From an uncultured Gammaproteobacteria bacterium (GTDB lineage Bacteria > Pseudomonadota > Gammaproteobacteria > PS1 > Pseudothioglobaceae), in NCBI GenBank assembly GCA_913057955.1, contig CAJXOB010000009.1, forward strand, positions 1 to 40,465: a stretch of DNA of 40,465 nt. Direction: 5' to 3'. The position numbers and the translations under genes were made by a program. Numbering within the stretch: the stretch's first letter is position 1; the number at the start of each line of letters is the position of its first letter. This document shows positions 29,460 to 38,487 of this stretch, in pieces. The notes under the pieces were generated by a model that saw nothing but the letters and a program-made list of their open reading frames with translations, had not been told where the DNA came from and made no database searches.

Positions 29460-30956
29460 ATGAATAAAATTTACGATATTTTTATTGTCGGTGGTGGTAT
29501 TAATGGGTGTGGCATTGCTAGAGACGCTGCAAGTAGAGGTTATAGCGTAAATCTTGCTGAAAAAAATGATCTATCAAGTGGCACATCATCGGCTTCATCA
29601 AAGTTAATTCATGGTGGATTACGATACCTTGAAAATTATGAGTTCCTACTTGTAAGAAAAGCGCTAAAGGAGCGCGATACATTGCTTAGTATTGCTCCAC
29701 ATATTGTTAAAGAGTCTAGAATAATTTTACCTCATCATAAAGGGCTTCGACCAGCATGGATGCTGAAATTAGGGTTGATGCTTTATGACAGTCTTTACTT
29801 CTCAAAGTTTATTAAGCGCTCAAGACCAATTGATATTTTATCTCATGAATCTAAAGGAGTCTTGTTAGACTCTTATTCAAAAGGTTTTGAGTATTCAGAT
29901 TGCACAGCTGATGACTCCAGGCTTACCATTCTTAATGCAGTAGATGCTAAAAAATTTGGCGCTCATATCTCCACTAGAACTTTTGTTAATAAAATAGAAC
30001 AAATTGATAATATTTGGGAAATTCAAACGACAAATTCTTTAACAGGAGAAAGTCAGACTGTTAAAGCTAAAGTTGTTATAAATGCAACTGGCCCATGGGT
30101 AGATACTTTTCTAAAAGACAGTTATCAAAAATCAAGTGCTAATAATATTAGACTGGTTAAAGGTAGCCATGTCGTTCTAAAAAAGATATTTAATCATAGC
30201 TACTCATATATCTTTCAAAATGCTGATGGCCGAATATTCTTTGCAATCCCATGGGAGGGAGAGTTTACATTTATAGGCACAACTGACGTTGATTTCAATG
30301 AAGACATTGATGACATTTCAGCTTCAGAGGCTGAGATTAGCTACATCATTGAATCGGCAAATGAGTATTTTAATAATAAAATATCTAGAGGTGATGTTGT
30401 TAGTAGCTGGAGTGGCGTTCGCCCATTATTTGAAAATGGCAACCAAAAGGCTCAGAAAGTATCACGTGATTATGTCATTCGAGAGGATAGTCAAATTGAC
30501 GATAGCGCACTAGTTAATGTTTTCGGAGGCAAGCTTACAACTTTTAGACAGCTCTCAGAGGACGTTGTCGACCTAATTGGATCAATCATTGGTCAAAAAA
30601 AACCATCATCCACAAGTAAAAATCATTTACCAGGCGGCAACTTTAAAGCAATTGATAAAGAAGCTCTAATTCATGACCTGAGTAAAAAGTATGATTATCT
30701 GGATTTAGACTATCTTGAGCGTCTTTATAATTTGTATGGTACAAGGGCAGAGTTAGTTTTAAGCAAGGTTTTTACGATTGACGATCTAGGGCTTAATTTT
30801 GGTAAAAGTTTGTACCAAGTAGAGGTTGATTATTTAATGCAAGAGGAGTTTGCCCTCTTCCCAGAAGACATAACTGAGAGACGCACAAAGCTTTATTTAT
30901 TTTTAAATGAAAATAATTTAAAAGAGTTGGGTAAATATATGGAAAAAAATAGGTAA
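29460..30956 (+). CDS. glpD: glycerol-3-phosphate dehydrogenase (FAD)
   Basis: 498 aa; DIFIVGGGINGCGIARDAASRG, SGTSSASSKLIHGGLRYLENYEF, GTTDVDF, FGGKLTTFRQLSEDV typical of GlpD. Confidence 0.95.
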   Translation: MNKIYDIFIVGGGINGCGIARDAASRGYSVNLAEKNDLSSGTSSASSKLIHGGLRYLENYEFLLVRKALKERDTLLSIAPHIVKESRIILPHHKGLRPAWMLKLGLMLYDSLYFSKFIKRSRPIDILSHESKGVLLDSYSKGFEYSDCTADDSRLTILNAVDAKKFGAHISTRTFVNKIEQIDNIWEIQTTNSLTGESQTVKAKVVINATGPWVDTFLKDSYQKSSANNIRLVKGSHVVLKKIFNHSYSYIFQNADGRIFFAIPWEGEFTFIGTTDVDFNEDIDDISASEAEISYIIESANEYFNNKISRGDVVSSWSGVRPLFENGNQKAQKVSRDYVIREDSQIDDSALVNVFGGKLTTFRQLSEDVVDLIGSIIGQKKPSSTSKNHLPGGNFKAIDKEALIHDLSKKYDYLDLDYLERLYNLYGTRAELVLSKVFTIDDLGLNFGKSLYQVEVDYLMQEEFALFPEDITERRTKLYLFLNENNLKELGKYMEKNR

Positions 30957-31008
30957 TATTTACAAATAGTTAATTGATTATTAAGAATATAAATAGAGTG
31001 AAAACAAT

Positions 31009-32508
31009 ATGACAAATTCTAAAAAATATATATTATCTATTGATCAAGGTACAACGTCATCTAGAGGTATTTTATTTGACTCAGAGTATCAAATTGCAGC
31101 CATAGGCCAAAAAGAATTTACTCAATTTTTTCCAAATTCAGGGTGGGTTGAGCATGACCCGGAAGAGATTTGGCTTTCAACTCTTGAGAGTTGCAATATT
31201 GCCATCAAAGAGGCCAAAATAGAGCCCAATCAAATCATCTCTATAGGAATTACTAATCAGCGTGAAACAACGGTTGTTTGGGATAAAGAAACAGGTAAGC
31301 CAATATACAATGCCATAGTTTGGCAAGACAGGAGAACCTCAGATCAATGTAAAGATTTGCGAGAGCAAGGCCATGAGGCTAGAGTTACTAAAAAGACTGG
31401 CCTATTGCTTGATCCATATTTTTGCGCTACTAAAATTGCTTGGATTCTTGATAATGTTGAGGGTGCAAGAGATAAAGCAAATGAAGGTAAGTTAGCTTTT
31501 GGAACGATTGATAGTTTTCTATTGTGGCGATTAAGCGATAAAAAAGTTCACGCAACTGATGCTACTAACGCCTCTAGAACTCTTTTATACAATATTCATG
31601 AAGGGTGCTGGGATGAGGATTTACTAAAGCTTTTTAATATTCCTAAATCAATGCTATCAATGGTTTGTGATAGTGCGGCAAACTTTGGCAAGGCTCACAA
31701 GTCTTTTTTCGGATCTGAAATACCTATTTCTAGTTTAATTGGTGATCAGCCTTCCGCTCTTGTTGGTCAGGCATGCTTTGAACCAGGAATGGTTAAATCG
31801 ACCTATGGAACCGGATGTTTTGTTTTAATAAATACTGGAGACAATCCAGTTCAATCAAAAAATAAATTACTAACAACTATCGCCTTTCAAATTAACAATA
31901 AGCCTTGCTATGCGCTTGAGGGATCAATATTTGTTGCAGGTGCGGCTATTCAATGGCTTCGTGATGACCTAAAATTCATAGAGTCAGCTGAAGAATCAGA
32001 GCAGCTTGCGATTCAAGCCGACCCGAACCAAGAGGTTTATTTGGTTCCTGCATTTGTAGGATTGGGGGCTCCGTATTGGGATCCTGATTGTAGAGGAGCG
32101 CTATATGGCCTTACAAGAAGCACGGGGCCTGCTGAGATTACAAAAGCAGCGCTAGAGTCGGTGTGTTATCAGACGTCAGATCTTCTGACAGCAATTACGA
32201 AAGATTTGAGTGAAAATGAATTAACTACTATTAGGGTAGATGGCGGTATGGCTGCATCAAATTGGACCATGCAGATGCTTTCAGATCTTCTTAATTTGCC
32301 AGTTGATAGACCAAAAAACCTAGAGACAACTGCTCTGGGCGCGGCATATTTAGCGGGAATGCAGGTAGGTTTTTATCCTCAAATTGATGAGTTTTCTAAG
32401 TCATGGAAATCTGAAAGCCAATTTAATTCACAAATGCCTGAAGATGAGAGGCAAAAAAAACTTTCTGGATGGAAGGATGCAGTAAATCGAACTCTGTCCA
32501 CTAAGTAA
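31009..32508 (+). CDS. glpK: glycerol kinase
   Basis: 499 aa; [76 protein letters not shown]. Confidence 0.96.
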   Translation: MTNSKKYILSIDQGTTSSRGILFDSEYQIAAIGQKEFTQFFPNSGWVEHDPEEIWLSTLESCNIAIKEAKIEPNQIISIGITNQRETTVVWDKETGKPIYNAIVWQDRRTSDQCKDLREQGHEARVTKKTGLLLDPYFCATKIAWILDNVEGARDKANEGKLAFGTIDSFLLWRLSDKKVHATDATNASRTLLYNIHEGCWDEDLLKLFNIPKSMLSMVCDSAANFGKAHKSFFGSEIPISSLIGDQPSALVGQACFEPGMVKSTYGTGCFVLINTGDNPVQSKNKLLTTIAFQINNKPCYALEGSIFVAGAAIQWLRDDLKFIESAEESEQLAIQADPNQEVYLVPAFVGLGAPYWDPDCRGALYGLTRSTGPAEITKAALESVCYQTSDLLTAITKDLSENELTTIRVDGGMAASNWTMQMLSDLLNLPVDRPKNLETTALGAAYLAGMQVGFYPQIDEFSKSWKSESQFNSQMPEDERQKKLSGWKDAVNRTLSTK

Positions 32509-32554
32509 TTAAAATATAATCAACATACTATTTATTTTGAATTCTTAGATTAGT

Positions 32555-33919
32555 ATGACTGAAACAAATCAAACAACTATTTGGATGAAAAATCCATTAG
32601 CTATCTTTGCAGAAAATAGTGATGGTGGAGTTGTCATTAAAGGTCAAAAAATTATTGAATTGGTTCCTCTAGGGGGCTCCCCTATATCGAACATAGATGA
32701 AACCTATGATGCAAGTGATAGTGTTATTCTTCCTGGATTAATTAATACGCATCACCACTTTTATCAAACCCTTACTCGCGCTTACCCTGAGGCCCTAAAC
32801 AAAGAGCTTTTTCCTTGGCTCAAAAGTCTTTATAAGGTTTGGGCTCATATTCAGCCCGATATGCTCGCTGTCTCTACAGAGCTCGCTCTGTCTGAACTTC
32901 TTCTTTCTGGCTGCACTACCGCGAGTGATCATCATTACTTGTTTCCAAGCCAACTTGAAAATGCTATCGATATACAGGCTGAAGAGGCTCAAAAGCTCGG
33001 TATGCGTGTTGTTTTAACGAGAGGCTCTATGAGTCTTGGAGAAAAAGATGGTGGCCTTCCACCGCAATCTGTTGTTCAGACCAAAGAGCAGATACTAAGT
33101 GATAGTGAGCGACTCATTAAAACATACCACGACAGTCAAGAAGGCGCAATGACTCAAATTGCACTAGCGCCTTGTTCACCTTTCTCGGTGACTACTGACC
33201 TGATGATAGAGACTGCAGCGCTTGCTGAGCAGTATGACGTTCGTTTGCATACTCATTTGGCAGAGACGATAGATGAGGAAAAATTTTGTTTAGAGAAGTT
33301 CGGCTTAAGGACTGTGGACTATCTCGAGAGTGTTGGTTGGCTGTCAGATCGAACTTGGCTTGCACATGGAATACACTTTAATAAAGAAGAAATAAAAAAA
33401 CTAGGCCGATCTGGAGTCGGCATTTGTCATTGTCCGAGCTCCAACATGATGTTGGCGTCTGGTATTTGTCACAGCCTTGAACTTGAAGAGGCGGGCTCTA
33501 TTATTGGACTCGGCGTCGACGGCTCTGCATCTAACGATGGCTCTAATATGATTGCTGAACTTAGACAAGCAATGTACTTGCAGCGTTTGCGCTATGGCGC
33601 TTCCAAGATTACCCATCAAAAGGCCTATAGCTGGGCTACTAAAGGCTCAGCTGCGCTTTTAGGTAGGTCTGATATTGGTGAAATTGCAGTCGGAAAACAG
33701 GCAGACTTAGCTTTGTTTAAATTAGATGAACTTAGATTTTCAGGTAGTCATGACTCTTTAGCAGCGTTACTTCTGTGCGGCGCTCAAAAAGCAGATAGAG
33801 TTATGATTGCTGGTCAGTGGAAAGTTATGGATGGAAAAATTATTGGGCAAGATGAGTCTGAATTAATCAGTCGCCATAGCAATGCAGCAAAAAAATTACG
33901 CCAATTAGCTAACGCATAA
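32555..33919 (+). CDS. 8-oxoguanine deaminase / hydroxydechloroatrazine ethylaminohydrolase-like amidohydrolase
   Basis: 454 aa; LPGLINTHHHFYQTLTRAYPEALNKELFPWLKSLYKVWA, HTHLAET, GICHCPSSNMMLASGIC, GLGVDGSASNDGSNM. Confidence 0.85.
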   Translation: MTETNQTTIWMKNPLAIFAENSDGGVVIKGQKIIELVPLGGSPISNIDETYDASDSVILPGLINTHHHFYQTLTRAYPEALNKELFPWLKSLYKVWAHIQPDMLAVSTELALSELLLSGCTTASDHHYLFPSQLENAIDIQAEEAQKLGMRVVLTRGSMSLGEKDGGLPPQSVVQTKEQILSDSERLIKTYHDSQEGAMTQIALAPCSPFSVTTDLMIETAALAEQYDVRLHTHLAETIDEEKFCLEKFGLRTVDYLESVGWLSDRTWLAHGIHFNKEEIKKLGRSGVGICHCPSSNMMLASGICHSLELEEAGSIIGLGVDGSASNDGSNMIAELRQAMYLQRLRYGASKITHQKAYSWATKGSAALLGRSDIGEIAVGKQADLALFKLDELRFSGSHDSLAALLLCGAQKADRVMIAGQWKVMDGKIIGQDESELISRHSNAAKKLRQLANA

Positions 33920-33938
33920 TTTTTTCTTAATACTATCA

Positions 33939-33967
33939 TTGACTTGCACTATTAGTTAATTTATAAT
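33939..33967 (+). promoter_or_regulatory. sigma70-like promoter of umuDC
   Basis: TTGACT (33939-33944), 17-nt spacer, perfect TATAAT (33962-33967), 36 nt before the umuD start. Confidence 0.75.
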
Positions 33968-33979
33968 TCAAACTTGAAT
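33966..33979. promoter_or_regulatory. inverted repeat ATTCAA-AC-TTGAAT overlapping the umuDC -10 box, candidate operator
   Basis: Perfect 6-2-6 palindrome overlapping the -10 element and predicted transcription start. Confidence 0.55.
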
Positions 33980-34003
33980 ATTGTTACATAAATCAAGTTA
34001 GTT

Positions 34004-34585
34004 ATGAATACACCCAGTCATGGAGGCGCTCGAAAGGGCGCTGGTCGTAAAAAAAATTCAGGTAGCTTTAAAGAAGAAACCAAAGTTATTAGGGTTCCTA
34101 TAAGCCTTGTGGATTCTCTTATTCCTACGATTGAAGTTTATAAGTCTCAAGTTAAATCTAAGGTAGAAGTCTTTTTAACTAAAGACAATCCAACAGAGCT
34201 TTCGATTCCAATTTTTACTTCTCGAGTGCAGGCGGGATTCCCTTCCCCAGCAGACGATCATTTGGAGGACGCGCTTGATTTGAATACACATCTTATTCAT
34301 CACAAGGAGGCTACTTTTTTTGTGAAAGCACAGGGAGATTCAATGTTAGGTGCTGGAATCCAGCAGGGCGACATACTAATCGTTGACAAGTCTTTGAGCG
34401 CTAAAAGCGGAAAGATAGTCATCGCAGTTGTTGATGGCGAGTTCACTGTTAAGCGCCTACACAAATACAAAGGAAACATAACTCTTAAAGCTGAAAATCC
34501 TGATTTTGAAGATATTAAAATTGGAGGCACTGATGAACTTATTATATGGGGCGTTGTAACCTCAGTGATACATCAGTATGAATAA
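34004..34585 (+). CDS. umuD: UmuD-like S24 peptidase with N-terminal extension
   Basis: 193 aa; [12 protein letters not shown] (A77-G78 cleavage site), GDSM (S113) and VKRL (K150), Ser-Lys spacing 37 as in E. coli UmuD; N-terminal [26 protein letters not shown] segment. Confidence 0.92.
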   Translation: MNTPSHGGARKGAGRKKNSGSFKEETKVIRVPISLVDSLIPTIEVYKSQVKSKVEVFLTKDNPTELSIPIFTSRVQAGFPSPADDHLEDALDLNTHLIHHKEATFFVKAQGDSMLGAGIQQGDILIVDKSLSAKSGKIVIAVVDGEFTVKRLHKYKGNITLKAENPDFEDIKIGGTDELIIWGVVTSVIHQYE

Positions 34586-35858
34586 ACCAGTTAAGTTCGC
34601 GTTGGTTGACTGTAATAATTTTTATGCCTCTTGTGAGAGAGTTTTTGAGCCAAAGCTAGAAGGTAGACCAATTGTTGTTCTTTCTAATAATGATGGATGC
34701 ATTATCGCGCGCTCTAACGAAGCCAAGGCATTGGGCATTAAGATGGGCTCTCCTTACTTTAAAGTAAGGAATTTAATTGCTAGGAATAGCGTTGCAGTAA
34801 AGTCTTCAAACTACCCTTTGTATGGAGACATGTCGTCAAGAGTAATGAAGGTTATTGGTCAGTATTCACCTATCCAAGAGGTGTATTCTATTGACGAGAG
34901 TTTTATAGATTTGGCGGGGCTTCCTTTTAATTTGATGGCTCATATGCAATCTCTAAGAGTTCGAGTTAAAAGCTGGACGGGGGTTCCGGTTTGTATTGGT
35001 ATGGGCCGCACTAAAGTTCTGGCAAAGCTTGCGAACCGTATTGCTAAAAAATATTCAAAATTTAATGGCGTTTTCGATATAGACGAGCTGCCCTATGAAA
35101 GGTATTGTAAGTTGTTACAATCCGTTGAAGTAGGAGACTTATGGGGAATAGGCAGGCAGAGCGCTAAAAAGCTTAATCGCATTGGGATTCAAACTAGCTG
35201 TGATTTTTATCAGGCAGACGTTGGCGTTATTGAAACCCTTTTGGGCGTTAATGGCAAAAAAATTTATCAAGAGCTTCGTGGCAACCCGTGTATTCCTATT
35301 GAGTTGATCCCTCCAACAAGGCAGCAGATTGTCTCCTCTCGCTCTTTTGGGGTTGATTTAAGCGACTTTGATGAATTAAACCAAGCTTTAACTGCCCTTA
35401 CTAGAAAGGCTGTCAATAAGCTTAATAATCACAAGCTTGCAATGACAACTATGACTGTCTTTATTTATACCAACCCCCATAAAAAAGATAAGCCCCATGC
35501 ATACCTATCAAAAACTGTAGGAATGCCAATTGCTATTGAGGATGAGTCTCAAATTATTCCATTGGCATCTCAAATATTAAGACTTATCTATAAACCTGGT
35601 TATTCCTTTAATAAAGGAGGTGTGGTATTGAGCAACTTAACCAAAAACTATCGACAGCAAGATCTTTTTTCAATAAATCAAAATAGTCAATCACAAGTAT
35701 TGGCTCGTAAAAAATCTGATGCTATAAAGGGTGTTAATGAAAGATTTAACGAATCAATTAAGTATGCCAGTGAGGTGGGCAATGACAGGTGGCTGCCAAG
35801 AGCCGATTTTAGATCAAACAGATACACAACAAGCTGGAGTGAATTGTTAAAAATTTAA
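34578..35858 (+). CDS. umuC: DNA polymerase V catalytic subunit UmuC
   Basis: 426 aa; [52 protein letters not shown]-family polymerase; overlaps umuD by 8 nt. Confidence 0.95.
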   Translation: MNKPVKFALVDCNNFYASCERVFEPKLEGRPIVVLSNNDGCIIARSNEAKALGIKMGSPYFKVRNLIARNSVAVKSSNYPLYGDMSSRVMKVIGQYSPIQEVYSIDESFIDLAGLPFNLMAHMQSLRVRVKSWTGVPVCIGMGRTKVLAKLANRIAKKYSKFNGVFDIDELPYERYCKLLQSVEVGDLWGIGRQSAKKLNRIGIQTSCDFYQADVGVIETLLGVNGKKIYQELRGNPCIPIELIPPTRQQIVSSRSFGVDLSDFDELNQALTALTRKAVNKLNNHKLAMTTMTVFIYTNPHKKDKPHAYLSKTVGMPIAIEDESQIIPLASQILRLIYKPGYSFNKGGVVLSNLTKNYRQQDLFSINQNSQSQVLARKKSDAIKGVNERFNESIKYASEVGNDRWLPRADFRSNRYTTSWSELLKI

Positions 35859-35947
35859 GGCCCACAAGCAATCTTTTAAATTTTTATTAATGCAGTAATG
35901 ATATATATTAGAATATAAATTGCTTTTAATAATAAGGAGAAAATAAA

Positions 35948-36232
35948 ATGGTACGTATGTTAATGACAATTAATATTTCTAAGGGATGGGAGACTTGGTC
36001 AGAAATGGCAAAAAGCCTCGAACCTCAGATGAATGAACAAGGCGCAAAAATAATTTGGGCAGGAGCAAACCCAGATGAAACGGCGGCCTATCTGTTGGTT
36101 GAAATGAAAGATCCATCATATGTAAAATCATTTGGTGAACGCCCTGACATTGTAGCAATAAGGGAAGAAGGGGGCGCAGACGTTGCATCAACAACCCCTT
36201 TGGCACAAATAGATAAATACTACTTAGGGTAA
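35948..36232 (+). CDS. small conserved-looking protein of unknown function
   Basis: 94 aa; strong RBS (AAGGAG) before ATG, own terminator directly downstream; no family recognised with confidence. Confidence 0.7.
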   Translation: MVRMLMTINISKGWETWSEMAKSLEPQMNEQGAKIIWAGANPDETAAYLLVEMKDPSYVKSFGERPDIVAIREEGGADVASTTPLAQIDKYYLG

Positions 36233-36257
36233 TATTTTCCCTATAAGCGCAATAGAG

Positions 36258-36281
36258 ATGACCTCTAAAGAGGTCATTTTT
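36258..36281 (+). terminator. intrinsic terminator
   Basis: ATGACCTCT-AA-AGAGGTCAT followed by TTTTT. Confidence 0.88.
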
Positions 36282-36373
36282 AATTTATAAAACTGTATAA
36301 CTCCTACCATTGTTTATAATAAATGTTTTTTATTAAGCTATATTCAATAATATTGTATTAGAATAAGGTTGAA

Positions 36374-37039
36374 ATGAAGCAACTCGCAATCATTGATGAT
36401 GATCCAGAAATCCTTAAATTATTAGACCAGTATCTAATAAAAAACGGGTTTGAAGTAAAGGCCTTTTCTGATGGAGAGTCTTTCTTGGCTAGCGATGAAT
36501 CAAAATTTAGTCTTGTTGTCCTAGATCTTGGCCTTCCTGGAATTGATGGGCTTGAGGTGTGCAGAAGATTGAGGCAAAAATCTAACGTTCCTATTATTAT
36601 GCTTACTGCTGCTAGTGATGATTTAGATCGCATACTAGGGCTGGAACTTGGCTCTGATGACTATATGGGCAAGCCATTTAACCCAAGAGAGCTGCTGGCA
36701 AGGATTAAAGCTCTCCTAAGGCGATCAGAGTTAAAAGAAGAGGATGTGGATAATCACATAGTAATGAACTATGCTGCAAGAAGTGCGTTTGTTGATGGTA
36801 ATGAGCTTGAGTTGACTGGAACAGAGTTCGATTTATTATGCGTCTTTCATAAGCAAATAGGGGTGGTTTTAAGCAGAGATGAAATTGGTGAACTCCTTCA
36901 TGGTAGAAAGATAGACCCGTTGGATCGATCAATTGACACAATTGTTAGCAGACTACGTCATAAATTGAGTAATCATTTTACTGGTGAAATAATTCAAAGC
37001 GTTAGGGGTAAGGGATACGTCCTACTTTTAAAAAGTTGA
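36374..37039 (+). CDS. OmpR family two-component response regulator
   Basis: 221 aa; IIDDDPEI, VVLDLGLPGIDG, MLTAASDDLDRILGLELGSDDYMGKPFNPRELLARIKALLRR; C-terminal wHTH (SIDTIVSRLRHKL). Confidence 0.95.
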   Translation: MKQLAIIDDDPEILKLLDQYLIKNGFEVKAFSDGESFLASDESKFSLVVLDLGLPGIDGLEVCRRLRQKSNVPIIMLTAASDDLDRILGLELGSDDYMGKPFNPRELLARIKALLRRSELKEEDVDNHIVMNYAARSAFVDGNELELTGTEFDLLCVFHKQIGVVLSRDEIGELLHGRKIDPLDRSIDTIVSRLRHKLSNHFTGEIIQSVRGKGYVLLLKS

Positions 37040-38487
37040 AAATTAAAACCTTCATGTTTGAATCATTAATGCCAAAAACAGTTGTCGCCAGAATGACTTC
37101 TGTTCTCTTTGTTGGAATTCTAGTTGCTCAACTACTGGGAACTTGGCTGTGGGTAGGGCAAATTCAGTCATCTGAAAGAGAAAGGATGGTTGAGCTTTCT
37201 GAGGCTATGGGTTCTCGAATAGCTCAAACCATTGCATTTTTTGAAAAGTTACCAAAACAGTACCGGCACATAGTTCTTGATCAGTTAAGAGATATGGGTG
37301 GAACCCGTTTCTTTGTCTCAGTAAACAAACAGTTTATTAACTTAGATACAATTGAAGAGTCAGAGTTTTCTTCATTGGCTCGAGATAGCCTGCAAAAAAG
37401 CATGGCTGCCCAAATTGGAAAAATCAATTCAATGGAAATTGCCTTTGTTGATTTTGATAATTTAAAAATATTAACAGGCGACAACATGATGGTATCTCTT
37501 TCACCAACCTGGAAAAGATTCGCACTTTTGGAGCCCGGCGATAAAAGTCCATTTGTTGTGATTCAATTTCCAATTGATGCAGATGAGTGGATGTATTTAG
37601 CTGCAGTCGTTCCTAAGGGGGAGTTACTACTCGGAATTGATTGGATTAGCGCTGAGAGAGTCTTTAATCTTTCGGCGGTCTCACTTACAGTGCTCTTGTT
37701 TACTTTTTTGTTCGTTCGCTGGCTCGTCCTGCCACTAAAAATATTGGCCCATCAAGCAGATCTTTTAGGAAAAGGACGCAATCCACGCCAATTAGAGGAA
37801 AAAGGATCAAAAGAAATGGTAGCAACAATAGGGGCGTTTAACTCGATGGCTAAGCGTATCCAGAAATTGATTGCTGATAGGGAGCGATCATTTGCAGCAA
37901 TTTCTCATGATTTAAAAACTCCTTTAACAAGGGCTCGCTTAAGGGTAGAGAGCATTGAAGATGGCAACATTAAAGAGGACTTGATTGGTGACCTGGATTA
38001 TCTTGAGACCATGGTCAAAGGAAGTCTACAAATTATGACAGATGGCGCTGAACATGAGAACACCAGTCACGTCGACATTACAACGATGTTAGCTTTAATC
38101 TTAAAAAAAGAAGAAATCCTTGGAATGCCTATTAAGATGAATATAAAGCAAAGCATTGTAATTAAAGGGCGAGCTTTAGCTGTTGAGCGGATGTTTTCTA
38201 ACTTAATAAATAATGCGCTTACTTATGGCGAAGGTGTCGAAGTAACTGGACAAATAAAGAAAACAGGCGTCTTTATTCAAATTAAAGATAGAGGACCTGG
38301 TTTGAGTGATAACGATAAAGAGAATGTGTTTAAACCGTATTACCGTCTGGAGCATAAATTAAATGATGCTCACTCTGGCCTTGGGATGGGTATCGCCCGT
38401 AATATTGCAAATATTCATGGCGGTGAGCTTGAACTTAAAGATCGCAGCGGCGGCGGACTAATTGTGGAAGTTTACTTTCCAGTCTAA
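37036..38487 (+). CDS. EnvZ-like sensor histidine kinase (TTG start; alternative ATG 37054)
   Basis: 483 aa; TM segments, HAMP, H-box FAAISHDLKTPLTRARLRVE, N-box NLINNALTYGEGVEV, GLGMGIARNIANIHGGEL; overlaps the RR by 4 nt. Confidence 0.94.
   Translation: MKIKTFMFESLMPKTVVARMTSVLFVGILVAQLLGTWLWVGQIQSSERERMVELSEAMGSRIAQTIAFFEKLPKQYRHIVLDQLRDMGGTRFFVSVNKQFINLDTIEESEFSSLARDSLQKSMAAQIGKINSMEIAFVDFDNLKILTGDNMMVSLSPTWKRFALLEPGDKSPFVVIQFPIDADEWMYLAAVVPKGELLLGIDWISAERVFNLSAVSLTVLLFTFLFVRWLVLPLKILAHQADLLGKGRNPRQLEEKGSKEMVATIGAFNSMAKRIQKLIADRERSFAAISHDLKTPLTRARLRVESIEDGNIKEDLIGDLDYLETMVKGSLQIMTDGAEHENTSHVDITTMLALILKKEEILGMPIKMNIKQSIVIKGRALAVERMFSNLINNALTYGEGVEVTGQIKKTGVFIQIKDRGPGLSDNDKENVFKPYYRLEHKLNDAHSGLGMGIARNIANIHGGELELKDRSGGGLIVEVYFPV

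Noticed and set aside
33920-34003. LexA box upstream of umuD
   Set aside because: No CTGT-N8-ACAG-like sequence found; the only palindrome is ATTCAAACTTGAAT.
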